Shown in pieces: positions 11,881 through 24,289 of a stretch of 64,000 nucleotides of DNA (position 1 is its first letter; each line of letters opens with the position of its first letter). Under the pieces are notes generated by a model. That model was not told where the DNA came from, made no database searches, and saw only the letters and a list, made by a program, of their open reading frames with translations. Made by a program: the position numbers and the translations under genes. The DNA comes from Ursus arctos (Eukaryota; Chordata; Mammalia; Carnivora; Ursidae): positions 10,984,199-11,048,198 of the forward strand of contig NW_026623078.1 in assembly GCF_023065955.2 (NCBI RefSeq), written 5' to 3'.

Positions 11881-14800
11881 ATTTTTTCAAGAATTGCATT
11901 CGTATAAGAATGGGAGTAATAACTTCCAAGGTCTTTATATGTTGGAGCTGAATCCAGAAGTCTCATATATAATACATAAAATAAGTGCCACACCCAAGGA
12001 ACCTTTTATGTAACAGGTTAAAAGGAATGAACCATCAATGAGTGTTATCAGTCAATTGGCTCCATCTTACTTTCCCTAACCTAGTTTTCTTTTACATTAC
12101 TTTCTCAAATTAAAAGAAATCTCTTTTTATTTTGACAATGATTTTTGAAATAACTCGTGTTGTAAATAAGTGTGCACTAAACTAAAATATATAAACTGCA
12201 AGTATTAGCAGATGGAACAGGAATATAAACAAAGCCAGACTAATCAGGGACAGGTTTCATGGTACAGAGGGGGAGGATTGAAGTATAATAACAAATTTGG
12301 GCAAAACTGAGTAAAAAGAATGAATTTTATAACAAGTAAAGAGTAAGAATGTAAGAAAACTATAATGGGGAATTACATGACATTTTTGCACAATGGGGGA
12401 TGGTTGCTATGATTGATATGTTGCATGTGAACATATAGGTTTAAATCAAACATCAAGGGAAAAGTTGCCTCGATATAATTGAAACTAATTTGTCAAACAT
12501 TTTTGTTTTATAATTAAGGAATTAGCAATTTAAACATTATGCCAAGAGCAATAAACATAAAATAATAATAGGTAAGTCTAAGAAAGCATTTGGAAATTAA
12601 CTTGATGTCTATTTTGGTAGCTCAAGGTAACAACTGTTACTATTCACAATAACAAAGGACAATCAATTATTTTAATCATGAAATTCTCATTCTTCTTGTG
12701 ATGCTATTAAGAGTAGTTATATAAAGTCTAAAATCACTGTTATAGCTATTGGTGGATGAAGCTAGGGAGAAGTCTGGTATATATCAGTGATTAGGTTTCC
12801 CTGTTTGAACAACAAAATACACCACCAAGTGTTTTATTTCTTGTCTTCCCTAGAGAATCAGCCTGGACATTTAGGTCATTTGGTTCCTGGAAATTCCATC
12901 TAATCTTTTGTGAATTGGCTTAGTTTTACCCTCACCATTTTCTTTAGCAGGTGAATATGACTAGAACAATCAGCCTTTTTATGCCTAACATTTTTCAGAA
13001 TAAATGGCAAAGTTATAAAAGTACATTAACAGTAATCCAAGACAATGCTTTATCTTATCCACCATGATCATACTGTTTAATAGTCAGGGAAATTAAAAAA
13101 TCTGCTCATTATCCCATAACTAAATTCTTCATGTTCTCACCTGTTAAATTATACTTGTTTTGAAACTCTCAATTAAAATACAGTCTGTATTAATGCTTAG
13201 TATTTCCAGATTGCTTTAAACCTTTTAAAGGGAAAGATTACCTCTAAAATCTTTTTGTTCAAATTTTCAAAAAATATGGTAGTTTAGGTATTCACTAAAT
13301 TATAATAATGAGTAATGAAAATATGTTAAAATGAATAAATTCATTTACAAAAATTAAAGTTAGTGTTCTGAGTTCTCCATTCTCACTTAAGATATCCCAC
13401 AAGATCAACAGAGTTGCGGAAATTTCTCAAACATGCATGTGATCTTCATAAGTAATAGCTGGAAAGCAAATAGTCTGACTTCAAACAAATTATCAATCCT
13501 GATTCCAATGAGAAGGCCAAATAGAATTTGTTAATTATATTTCATTAGCACAATCATTATTTATTATTAATTCCTATTGTATATGCAGTCCACTCTAAAT
13601 TTTATATGTTAATGAGTGGCAGGAGAGAAACTGACATATGTACATTCAAAAGATGATGATACAAATAGTATTTATATTTAAATTTGGAATGTAAAATTCA
13701 CAGTAAATCTCCATTTATGATATAAGAACAGTAAAAATAGACACATAAAAACCACAGGTTGATTATTTGAGTTTTTAAATTATTTTACTCCATTTACAAT
13801 GTTAGTAACTACTTGGAACCACTCTTGATGCTCTTTTGTACTGTGTATATATATTTTGTTCACTCAATATTAGTTTTCCAGTGACATATTACTGAACTAA
13901 TACTTCCAGTTTTTTGAGTGGTGCTTTTTTAAAAGATAAAGATGGGTACTTTATTATGAGTCTACATTTATAATCTACTGTAATTCTAAGACAGTAATAT
14001 CTGTCTTAGAAAAGTCTGTGCTTAGCAACCCAAAACATCGGTTTGAGAGTGACCAAATCATTTAAAACTGTTCATATATTCTTTATTAATATTGACCGTT
14101 TCTACCAAATTGCACTGCTTAAATTATGAACAGTTTTCCTCAATACCTCAGTCCATTACATTAGGTTCTTAGGAAAACATATCACTACCTCAGTAACTTA
14201 AGCAGTAGCTATGGTGCTGTCCACAAGGCAAACTTGGCACTCCTTTTGGGGGTACTTGGGGGACTACTTTAGGCTAGGTACTCCTTTTCCATTCCCTGAT
14301 GTATCACAGGGCTCTAAGCGTAAAAAGTTTGTGTTCTACCTCACTTCATTTTTTCAATGATGTGCAAAAGTGACAGGTTGACTTTATTCCAATAAAATTG
14401 AATTTGGCTTTGACTGGTGATCTACTAGGCTGTGGTCTTTTTACCCTGCCTGTATGAATCCCACCCCAATCCCTTATCCTCAGGGTATAGTCATCTTTGA
14501 TGTCAACCATTGTTTTAGTTAAAAATCTTAAATATTTCAAGCTTTTTACAAGAGAAATAACTTCACCTCTTCTTTGGCATTAATCATTTTAGGGCTATGA
14601 TCAGATCTCTCAGCCTTCACCAGAATTTTCATCTTTTAATCTTACTTCAAAACATATTTTCATTTTTTAAATTATTTTAGCTCTCTATTTTTGACTTGCC
14701 AGAAATACGTATAAAGACTACTTTCAGACATACTAAGTTTTGTGAACATAATAACAGTTTCTCTCTTGCATGTAATAATGTCCTAATTGATCTCTCTGCA

Positions 14801-16994
14801 TTTTTGCTTTGACTGGTTGCACCAGAACAATTAGTTAATATATTAAACCTTTGGGAATAAAGTATAACATTTATCTAATTCAATTATAGTTCAAAGTTAG
14901 AAGACTTTTTATTATTACACCCACAGTTCCAGAGACAAAGTAGAATCTTGTTCAAAATGTTTAATTAGCTATCACATAATGGTTTATTTCTTGACTATAG
15001 ATATAGTTAAATGTAAGATTCTTCTTTTTTAATTGAATATACAAACAGGAAGTATCGTACTTCTAGGAATAATGACCTACATTATATAATTACTTTTGTT
15101 TATCCAAAAGTTTTGTATCTCTCCTGTTCTTTAAGCTCCATGCAGCATTATGCTTCAGGAAGAGTAGATATGTTAAGTTTACATTTATGCCTCATGTGTA
15201 GTTCTTCCCTTATCCATTTTGACCGGCTCTTTTTTAGTTCCCTTAGGATGACAACTTGCTACCTTCCACAAGAAAGGGAGGAGTCATTATTACTACTGCA
15301 GATTTCCTAGGATTTAAAAGAACATCCATTATTTATATTCATTTTTGCAGGGCTGGGGAAGTGCTGTTAAATTCAAACATTTTAACTCCTTCTTTTGCTA
15401 TTTAGAGATAGCACACAACAACAGAATAAAACAGACACGCAATTCTTCCCTCTTCCTTATTAAATTCAAACTTCTACCCCAAGACCAGTTGCCCCACTTT
15501 CACTATGCAGAACAGCTCTTCCCAGCTCCACTTACACTCCTAATTTCTATAGTCCAAGATATCACGATACTCAGTATACAAAAGTTCTCACCCTTAATAG
15601 ATAACAGAATTTTATGTAAAAACTGTCAAAATCATATGTCATGGAACATATAGAAGCAGACATCAGTTAATTTTGTTACCTATGTCTTCCAGAAAGCCAC
15701 TTCCAGAGTTGGGATTAGCAAGTAAGTCTTTTCATTGAAGTAAGGAAGTGTGGGGTCATGTTTAAGAAAAGGCAGCTGAGGAACATCATGCCCCCCTGGT
15801 ATTTCTTCTTTCATGCCTGCTATTTAATTTCTGAATGAATGGATGATTTCATTTCATTACTGCAGAACTGGGTCCTAAACCATCCATGACTTCTTATAGG
15901 GCAAAAAACCTTCATAGTGAAAATTTCCATATATCTAATAAACTGAATATACCTAATTGTATAAATAAGTAGATTTGCCCTTGTTTTGTCCCTAATGTAG
16001 ATGAACAGATGAGCACTGTCTCCTCTACGTTAATACTTTTTATCTAGAAACAGTTCACAGGGCAACTTTCTTAGGCTCACTGAGTAATCCTAATTATTTT
16101 AGCTTTCCCTTGTGTTTTACAAAAGTCATATACTCATATCTCACTTCCCTAATTCCTGAATCACTTTTATTGTTCTCTTTTAGAACATTCTTTCCAATTC
16201 TATTTTTAAAAGGTGTAAGAATGTAGCCAGTAAAACTGGATTAGGATGATAATAAAAACTAGAAATGATAGGCTGAAGGATGGAAGAATCTAGGACATTA
16301 AACACTATGCCTTACTCAATAATCTCTCTGCTATCAAGTTCTTCATTAGCCTAGTGTTAAATTATTTTTTTCAGATGTTTTAGAGGGATGTATGTCACAA
16401 AACAGTAAAGGTGGAAACATCAGTAGAGGGTTATACTCGTCAAACTGTGTAACAATGTTAGATTCATTTAGTTAGTTATAGTAAATAAAAATAAATTGTT
16501 ATATAGCATATATACACCTTATATTTTTTATTTATTATTTTTTAACAAGCAAGAGTATAATTATATACTTTTACTGCTTCATCTAGCAGTAAAATTTATC
16601 TACATTGTTTCAAGTGGTTACACTAATTAGGCTGTGAGCCACTTGATTGTGCATAAGTATCTGTTTGCTTATTGTATTGTTTACAATACCTTACACAGTT
16701 TGGATGTGAATAGAATGATAATTTTTGAGTGAATATGACTAAACCTAAGCATGTTTACAGCAACCAGATATCTTTTTGTTTCACCCATATTGGTTAGCCT
16801 TTATAAACAATTACAGATTTATATTTATATATAAATACACAGAAATATCTATATATGAATTAATGTTTATATATAAATTATGTGTATATATTTATATAAA
16901 TATATGTGTATCATAATCGTCACATACCTTAAGTTAAGTAATTTTACTTTTATGAGCTTTTAGTTGGGGTAATCATTTTACAAATGTTAATTAA
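11881..16994. other. Long quiet stretch, no recognised features
   Basis: About 5 kb of AT-rich sequence with no SINE, no recognisable L1, no simple repeat of note and no open frame with recognisable motifs (longest about 102 codons, 15345-15653, motif-free). AT-dinucleotide-rich patches occur at 16820-16910. This is the least repeat-invaded part of the window and the best candidate for unique sequence or an ancient conserved non-coding element. Confidence 0.5.
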
Positions 16995-17009
16995 TATGCT
17001 TTAAAGGGA

Positions 17010-17200
17010 GGGGCGCCTGGGTGGCTCAGTCAGTTAAGTGTCTGCCTTCAGCTCAGGTCATGATTCCAGAGTTCTGGGATTCAGCCCCACATCTGACTCC
17101 CTGCTCAGCAGGGAGTCTGCTTCTCCTTCTGTCCCTCACCCTGCTCATGCTCTCCTCTTTCTCTCACTCTCTCTCAAATAAATAAAATCTTAAAAAAAAA
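17010..17200 (+). mobile_element. SINEC, intermediate age
   Basis: Sense SINE with GGGGCGCCTGGGTGGCTCAG, TCAGGTCATGATTCCAGAG and a CAAATAAATAAAATCTTA9 tail. TSD TATGCTTTAAAGGGA (16995-17009) against TATGCCCTAAAGGGA (17201-17215), two mismatches. Confidence 0.93.
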
Positions 17201-17448
17201 TATGCCCTAAAGGGAAATATTTTGTTCTATGACCAAATGTAATTATTACTCTGTTTTGGATAAGTTACTAATGAAAAGAACAAAAGATGTTCTGTGAAAG
17301 ATTGTTTCTTAGAGATTCTATTATCTTTTAAAAATTATCAAGGGATAAAGTGCTTTTGTTTATGTTATATATATTGCTACTTCTTGTAGAAGTTAAAAAA
17401 GAAAAATATATATAGTTATCTGTTAATTTATTTAAAATACCAATATTG

Positions 17449-17640
17449 TAGAGAACAAATTGAGGGTTGATAGAGGGAGGTGGGTGGGAGATGGGCTGTA
17501 TGGGTGATGGGTATAAGGAGCGTACTTGTAATGATGAGCACTGGGTGTTATATGTAAGTGATGAATCATTAAATTCTTCTTGAAACCGATATTACACTAT
17601 ATGTTAACTAAGTAGAACTTAAACAAAAATTTGAGAGAAA
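17449..17640 (+). mobile_element. Severely 5'-truncated L1 (3' UTR only)
   Basis: About 190 bp of carnivore L1 3' UTR: TAGAGAACAAATTGAGGGTT, GTGGGTGGGAGATGGG, GATGAGCACTGGGTGTTATA, then an A-rich end. TSD AAAATACCAATATTG (17434-17448) against AAAATAGCAATATTG (17641-17655), one mismatch, shows it inserted as this short piece. Confidence 0.85.
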
Positions 17641-17838
17641 AAAATAGCAATATTGAACCTATACATGATATAAATAATTTAGATATTTAAAATACTATAA
17701 TTTTGCAATTTAATATAAATATTATAAGAACAAAAATATATAAACAATATATCTCTAGAGAACAGGAACTATTTTCAAAAAAATAGTGAGATAAGTGGTG
17801 GCATTTTTTTTACAATTTTATAAATTCTTCCTTTTTTA

Positions 17839-18047
17839 TTTTATTTTATTTATTTTTTTAAAAGATTTTATTTATTTATTTGACAGAGAGAGACAGCCAG
17901 CAAGAGAGGGAACACAAGCAGAGGGAGTGGGAGAGGAAGAAGCAGGCTCCCAGCAAAGGAGCCTGACGTGGGGCTCGATCCCAGGACTCCGGGAAAACGC
18001 CCTGAGCCGAAGGCAGACGCTTAACGACTGCGCCACCCAGGCACCCC
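17839..18047 (-). mobile_element. SINEC, young bear-type (outermost, last layer)
   Basis: Antisense SINE from a T-rich tail and AAAGATTTTATTTATTTATT to the head GCCACCCAGGCACCCC. A 20-bp TSD, TATAAATTCTTCCTTTTTTA, is at 17819-17838 and 18048-18067. The left TSD copy overlaps the left TSD copy of the older SINE at 18068-18466, so this SINE landed inside that duplication. Confidence 0.93.
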
Positions 18048-18067
18048 TATAAATTCTTCCTTTTTTA

Positions 18068-18466
18068 ATTTTTTAAAAGATTTTATTTAGGGGCACCTGA
18101 GTGGCTCAGTTGGTTAAACATCTGCCTTCAGCTCAAGTCATAATCCCAGGGTCCTAGGATCGAGCCTCACATCAGGCTCCCTGCTCAGTGGGGAGTCTGC
18201 TTCTTCCTCTTTCTCTGCTGCTCCCCTGCTTGTGTGTTCATGCTCTCTGTCAAATAAATAAAATATTTTTAAAAAATAAAGATTTTGTTTATTTGAGAGG
18301 CAGAGGCAGAGCGAACACAAATGGGGGAGGGGCAGAGGGAGAGGGAGAGAGACAAGCAGTCTTCTTGCTAAACAGGGAGCCTGATGTGGGGCTCGATCCC
18401 AGGACCCTGAGATCAGGACATGAGTCAAAGTCAGACACTTAACCGACTGAACCACCCAGGTACTCC
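18068..18466 (-). mobile_element. SINEC, older host copy split by another SINE
   Basis: Antisense SINE: its T-tail and AAAGATTTTATTTA lie at 18068-18089 and its body resumes at 18278 and runs to the head CCACCCAGGTACTCC at 18466. Its 18-bp TSD, ACAATTTTATAAATTCTT, is still exact, at 17812-17829 and 18467-18484, although two later SINEs now lie between the copies. CGATCCCAGGACCCTGAGAT marks it as an older SINEC type. Confidence 0.9.
18090..18277 (+). mobile_element. SINEC inserted into the tail of a SINEC
   Basis: Sense SINE beginning GGGGCACCTGAGTGGCTCAG and ending in CAAATAAATAAAATATTTTTAAA-type sequence. It is flanked by AAAGATTTTATTTA (18076-18089) and AAAGATTTTGTTTA (18278-18291), the duplicated tail region of the host SINE. 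Confidence 0.9.
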
Positions 18467-18484
18467 ACAATTTTATAAATTCTT

Positions 18485-19012
18485 AATGGAGAGCATAAAG
18501 AGTATTTTGTTGGATGCTACATTCAGTCTTATGCTATGTTTTGAAGTATATGAGACTCACACAGGTATATAATTGTCAGAGAATGCTGTATTTTAGTAGC
18601 ATTTTCAGACAGTCATTGATACTGTTGATATTATCAATGTTTAATACTACTTTACAATTCAACAAGTAGTAGTTTTTTACTATCAACATGGATTTTGAAG
18701 CCATACCAACGAATATTTTGTTTTTTTATTACACTAAAATGCATCATTCTGATGCTATTTGAATAGATTATTGAATCATGTGTGATTCTGTAACATCATG
18801 CATCGATCATTTGGAAACGGCTGGTTTATTGAATTAAGTGCATATTTCAAAGAATGACATATTTCACTTTATTACATTAAAAAATAACTTTCATAATGTT
18901 ATTACCAATCTCATCAAAATGTCTTTGCATATCATAAAGCTGCCTAGATGTTGGCAGATTCAAGTTTTCTAAAATGTTAACACTTAGTTGAATGTTTGAA
19001 TTTGGCCAAAAC

Positions 19013-19055
<43 letters not shown>

Positions 19056-19539
19056 CCGTCAGTGACTTTTCTTAATGGTGTAGCTTCACTTTTTCCATTT
19101 TTGTGAACATGTTTGCCAAGTATCCACATCTGCTTAAAGCTAGTTTGCTTGTCAGTCATTCTTTCCAGTGAAGCCCAGTGTTCAATGAAGAAAACAATTA
19201 ATTCAGCTCCCAACTCGCACAATCCCCAGACTGCTTTTCCTCAAGACAACTATCACTGGCTTTATGCGCACTTTCCCTATCACTCTGTATACTGAAAACA
19301 TGTATGCGAAGGGTGAGATTTACTAAAACCAATGGTTTTCTCAATTAGCAAAGATTTTTTAAAAGTGAAACTGCCTTTGTTTATTTCTTTTCTATAAAGC
19401 ATGTGGTATTATGCCTGCTAGTAAAGTTTGGTGCCAATGTTTTAATTCATACTAAGGAGCTAGCAGTTTTAGCCCCATCAGCGTGTATGTCAACCCAGGG
19501 CAAAAGGTAAATAATATTCTATTATTATTATTAAAATAG
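18485..19539. other. Unrecognised DNA around a CA array
   Basis: Apart from the CA microsatellite at 19016-19054, no family is identified. The stretch 19060-19500 is less AT-biased than its surroundings and may be an old DNA transposon or other repeat. Both strands carry only short frames. Confidence 0.4.
19016..19054. repeat. (CA)n microsatellite
   Basis: About 19 uninterrupted CA units directly after an ACAAAACACA lead-in. It does not lie in a recognised L1. The 81-codon minus frame with a CVCV run is the reverse read of this array. Confidence 0.97.
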
Positions 19540-19622
19540 GTTTTTCACTTAAAGACCCTCTGAAAATGTCTCAGAGACCCTACAGGACTAATGAATCACA
19601 CTTTGATAGCCACTGCCTTAGA
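19540..19622. mobile_element. MER5-like (hAT) terminal remnant, tentative
   Basis: The end of this stretch, CACACTTTGATAGCCACTGC, resembles the terminal phrase of MER5/Charlie-type hAT elements (CACACTTTGAGAACCACTG). Only one end is readable and no 8-bp TSD could be assigned. Confidence 0.4.
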
Positions 19623-20059
19623 GGAATGTACAAAGAGAATTTTGAAATACAAAAGACATTAAGTTAGAGAAGAGAGGGGAAATAGTCTACTTCTCAACAC
19701 ATATGGAGGAGAGATTTATAAACAAGATTTGCAAGGCCAACATGGGGTAGTGTGGAAGGGAATCTGAGTCTTAGTTGTACATTCTTGAGGGGATCTGATC
19801 TAGGTCCCTAGATCACATAACACTGCTACCTTTGTAACAATCATGCCAACATTGTAAGAGAGAATAAAATATTGCTCTATTATTGCATGGTATCTATTCC
19901 TTCTTGAAGATAATAACAATTTTAAAAAATTAAAAACATTTTAAAGATTTTGAAATCAAATCATTCAACCTCTATATTATAGGACTTTTTTAATAGAATT
20001 ATAAATTCCTAGAATTTTCAAGGAAGAAGTGGTTTCAGATAATCAGATACCTTGTATTT

Positions 20060-20190
20060 CAACACAACTCATTTTACAAATGCCAAAATTAAGGTTCAGT
20101 GAAATTCTCACTTGAACATGTTGTACCTTGTCAAAAGCAGAATCAGGTCTAATACTCACTTCAGTTTTTGGATTTCACACTTCTTTCAAT
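20060..20190 (-). mobile_element. MIR fragment (antisense)
   Basis: Old tRNA-derived mammalian SINE. The order CATTTTACAAATG, AAATTAAGGTTCAGTG, ACCTTGTCAAAAGCAGAATC and AGGTCTAATACTC follows the antisense MIR core. It is strongly diverged. Confidence 0.5.
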
Positions 20191-21209
20191 GTTTACTGAA
20201 GTGAAAATTGTTGTTTTTCAACCATATCATTTAGTTACTGTTTCACCTGATAGTAATAGAAAACCCAATCACATGGAGTTAAAACACTTTATTTTTCTTA
20301 AATTATAAATAATCCAAAGGTAGTCAGCCTTTGGATTTGTTTCAGGGGCTCAGTGATAACAATTGGACAACTCTGTGATGTTTTTGACTTTTCTGTCTTG
20401 GTCACAGAATGGCTGCTCTGAGCAAGCTATCATACATATTTTATAAGTAGGATTAATTAGGAAAACAGGAGGGCAGCACTAAAGACTGGCATTTATATCT
20501 CACCAAAGAACTACACCTGGGAGGATTAATATAAAGCATGTGGTCACTTCCAGCCCCCTCCAGCCCCTAGAATATAGTCAAGGAAGAAGGTGAGATCTGG
20601 TGGGTGTACCTCTCAGCAATGAGTTTTCTTTTTTTCCTGCAGACCCATTGTGTCTCAGGAAGTTGACCACTTCCATAAATCCTTAGGTGCCCCTGATGGT
20701 CTAAGGGCATTTTATCCCCTTATCTACAATAAGTTCGGGGGCCCAGGCAAAACCACTCATCACATAAGAACTCATTTGCAATTGTGATCAGAATCAGCAT
20801 TGGAATTTTACCCAATTTTAGTCAATACATTTTGAGGAAATTCTCTCAATCTTCTAAGGAAGGAATTCCGTCTGCTTTGAGGAATAATTTAACAAAAAAG
20901 ACAGTCTCTATTGCTCTGCATATATCCAGATATATCTATCAATCCTGGACTTGTCAGAGTCTAAGACTAAACTGTACTTGGAACAGGCAGAGATAGGACA
21001 ACTGCTTGAGAAATGGAGCAAGGGCAGTATAAATCCTTGCCTCTTCACAGACTTACACTTAGACTTTATCAGTGTTATAAACTAATACATCTTTTTTATG
21101 TTTTAAGCCATTTTTGATTTTCTATTACATGTAACTTAACACAAACTATCCAATAAATTGACTCGCACAACTAGGAACTAAAAGGATATGAATAATTCAA
21201 GATTCTGTT
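20191..21209. other. Unrecognised DNA
   Basis: No repeat family or coding signal was identified. A 70-codon plus frame (20784-20996) shows no motif. Confidence 0.4.
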
Positions 21210-21800
21210 CTATCTGAAAATATTTGCTGAGAACCTATGGCATAAAGCACTGTCTGGGAGGTAGAGGGTATCACCAGATACCAATATTGTTATTAAGCTT
21301 TTATTTTAGTGTGTAAATAAAAGTATAAATTAATTACTAAATAAGAAAGAATATATGCTAAGAGAGCCATCAAGAATTTTTTATGAAGCAGAATTTGTGC
21401 ATGATTTTAATATCTGGGCAGAATTTTGTCGGATATAGTTGGAAGAAAAGATGCACATTCTAGATGCAGAAAATAGCATGAGGATTATAATATATAGGAG
21501 CATAATTGTGAAGTAACCACTATTCAGTTTTCTAGAAATTTGGTGTACACAAGACAGGTGAACTTAGAATTTGCAATTAAAAATTAAAGCTCAAATGATA
21601 TTGTGTAGGGCACTGAATATTGATCCGAGGAGTATAAAGATTTAATAATTTTTAATTTAATAAATCATGGGGAGGCCTTGGAAGTTTTTGATTAATAGAG
21701 TTACATTATCAGTCTAATTTTAAAATGCCACTTTGACAGTAATGTGATAGATAGGCTGAATAATTGGTAATAAGGGCCTGAATTTGGAAGGTTGTTGTTG
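21210..21800 (-). mobile_element. L2 relic (antisense), diverged
   Basis: Read antisense this follows L2: TATTTGCTGAGAACCTATGG (antisense L2 3' end), then TGAATATTGATCCGAGG, GAGGCCTTGGAAGTTTTTGA and TAATAAGGGCCTGAA. The order matches the better-preserved L2 copy at 42420-42960. No coding frame survives. Confidence 0.5.
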
Positions 21801-24280
21801 AAATGAAATTAAAGTCATTATGGAGAAATTAGTTTGATTTCTGGTCCCAGTACGCTTTCCACTATTCCCTATAGCCACAAAACTGTCACCACAGAGGGGC
21901 ATGCCAAAAGTGAGGGGCACTGCCGCCACAGCATTTTATGTTAGGATTTTTGGGGTTTTTTGCTTTGTTTTGCTTTGTTTTTTGAGCTGCAAGAATGAGA
22001 TGATTAATGCAAGAATGGCTGATTGGATGGACATTTGAGTATCTCGGAGAATCAAATAAATAGTTTCAGAACCATGCTTTGGTAATGACAGACACACACA
22101 CAACTCTGGAATGGTGAGCAACATCTAGTGTGCAACCATCAGAGAAGATGTTGTCTATGTCTTTTGTTCTAATCACTCTCTTCTCAAAATTCACATTCTT
22201 TGCAGAGTAAATCTGACGTCTCTCGCTTGGTTTCACAGCCTTGTTAGGGAACTGGCAGCAGATTACTGTGAATGAGTAAATTCCTCCGAGGTGTGGTTTT
22301 CAAAACAATGGGGGTGGACTTGGAGAGAAACATGGAAGTCACATGAAAACAGTCTTGACAGCATATTTGTCTCTTGAATAAGTGAGCCAGATGCTACCCA
22401 ATTTTATCGTGGCCTCAACACAAAGTAATGCACAAAACAACAGATATTACTGAAATATTCTTGATTGGAAGGAAGGTGCAAAGCAGACTGATAAAAAAAA
22501 AACACAACTATTTAATGTCACTTCTCCAAGGACAAAAACAGACTTTTTCCAGAAGAAAATTTAATTCTTTTTCTCCTTATGTTTAAAACAGAATGATTTA
22601 AATATAAGCTTATAGACTAATGCAAATCACCATGTCACTCCCTATTTTTTATAAAACACATTATTTAGAATGAACTTTGGAATAATATAAATTTAGTCAT
22701 TTCTGGAATAATCAGAGACCAAAGAAGAATCATGAATATATGTATCACAACTTAGAAAATTCTATAAGTACATCTACAGAATTTTAAATATGTGAGATTG
22801 GAAAACACTTCAGAATTTCAATTTTATTTCAGTAAAAACTATATTCATGTAACACATTGATATTGAATCTACATATTCTGGCAAGAAATATTTTTAAAGT
22901 TAAAGTAGCTCTTGACCTGAGTGGTCATCAGGGAGTTCCATTAAGGCCCTGAAATGCAAAGTAAGTCTGCTTATGCATCATGAGGCTCTACAGCACAAAG
23001 GATATTTATAATTATTGCTGAGGTAAATAATGATTTTCAATCAAAACAATTAATGTATCAAGCCACATAATAGCTATTAGGGATTGAATCATGTCATCTG
23101 CAAAAATAAATGTTGGAGTCTTAAACATACCTGCTCTAACAATAAGCCATCCCAGGATATCAGTGTCTTATGACATATTAGATCTCATTTTTCTCATTCC
23201 AAGACACAAACTAAAGGACTAAAAGCTTTCTGGGACATAATCTTCTTTAACACATGCAAGACAGATAGGTAGAAACATCCTCTGCATTTTAGAGCCTCTG
23301 TTTAGAACTGGAACTTTTACCTACATTAAGCTCCATGAAAAAAAATCTCAAAGCTTTCAGGTAGAGATGTATCCGCACTTACTTAGAGGTACTGCAAAGG
23401 CAGAGACATATAATTCTATCATACAGATACATTAGAATTATTAGAAACAATATCTCCATCCAGTTGGTCATGAGTATATATTTCCTTCAGATACACAAAA
23501 TATACTCACTCTATCCGTCCCAACAGTTTAAGGTACTTTGGGCATCAGACACAAAGCCCCAAAATTCTTGACCTACATTATGTCTAAATCTGACTTCGAC
23601 TGATACAAATAATCAGAATATATTATCTGTCTCCCACAAGCCAGTATAATGGGAGAGGAGAAACATGATCGACACTCCTAAATGGGAAGAAATAGAAGGC
23701 ACGAAGCTGTCCCTCATATACAGCAATTTTGAAATATCATTTAGAAAATGTTATGAAGTCCTGGTTCTTTGTAGATAGAGAATATATTTTGATCAAATAC
23801 TGATTGTAAAACACACACCCCCAAACACAAAACACAAATATTGATTGTATTTGTGGGGCATATTGACTTCCAATTCACCGTATCCCCACTCTTGGTTCTG
23901 CTCCTGTGAGGTCCTGTCTTTCTCATTTCCTTCTTATCTGCATCTAAAGAGGGTAATGGAGAAAATACCACATGTTACAGGGAGAAATTTCAGCTAACTT
24001 ATGGGCCTTTAGAAAGATGGGATCAAAGGTGATATATGTGTCAGTCAACAACAGCCATCACCTCTCTCAGTCCAGGCTGGGTGTGTTTATGTATGTTTAA
24101 TTATTGTAGCATCTTAGTCAATTTTGAAATTGAGATATGTGGATTCTCCACATAAAAATAACTTTAAGGCATTGATCTTAATTCAGCAAGTTTGCTAAAT
24201 TTATTTTTTATTTTAAATAATTTATTCATAAGTTTATTTTTAAACATATACAATAAATCTATGTGTAAATGATAATTAGA
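21801..24280. other. Unrecognised low-repeat DNA
   Basis: No SINE or clear L1 in about 2.5 kb. A stretch near 23085-23150 (GGGATTGAATCATGTCATC) vaguely recalls a MaLR-type LTR but is too short to call. No motif-bearing frame was seen. Confidence 0.4.
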
Positions 24281-24289
24281 TATGATTTT

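Noticed and set aside
18977..19222. 81-codon minus frame with a CVCV run
   Set aside because: It is the reverse read of the CA array at 19016-19054.
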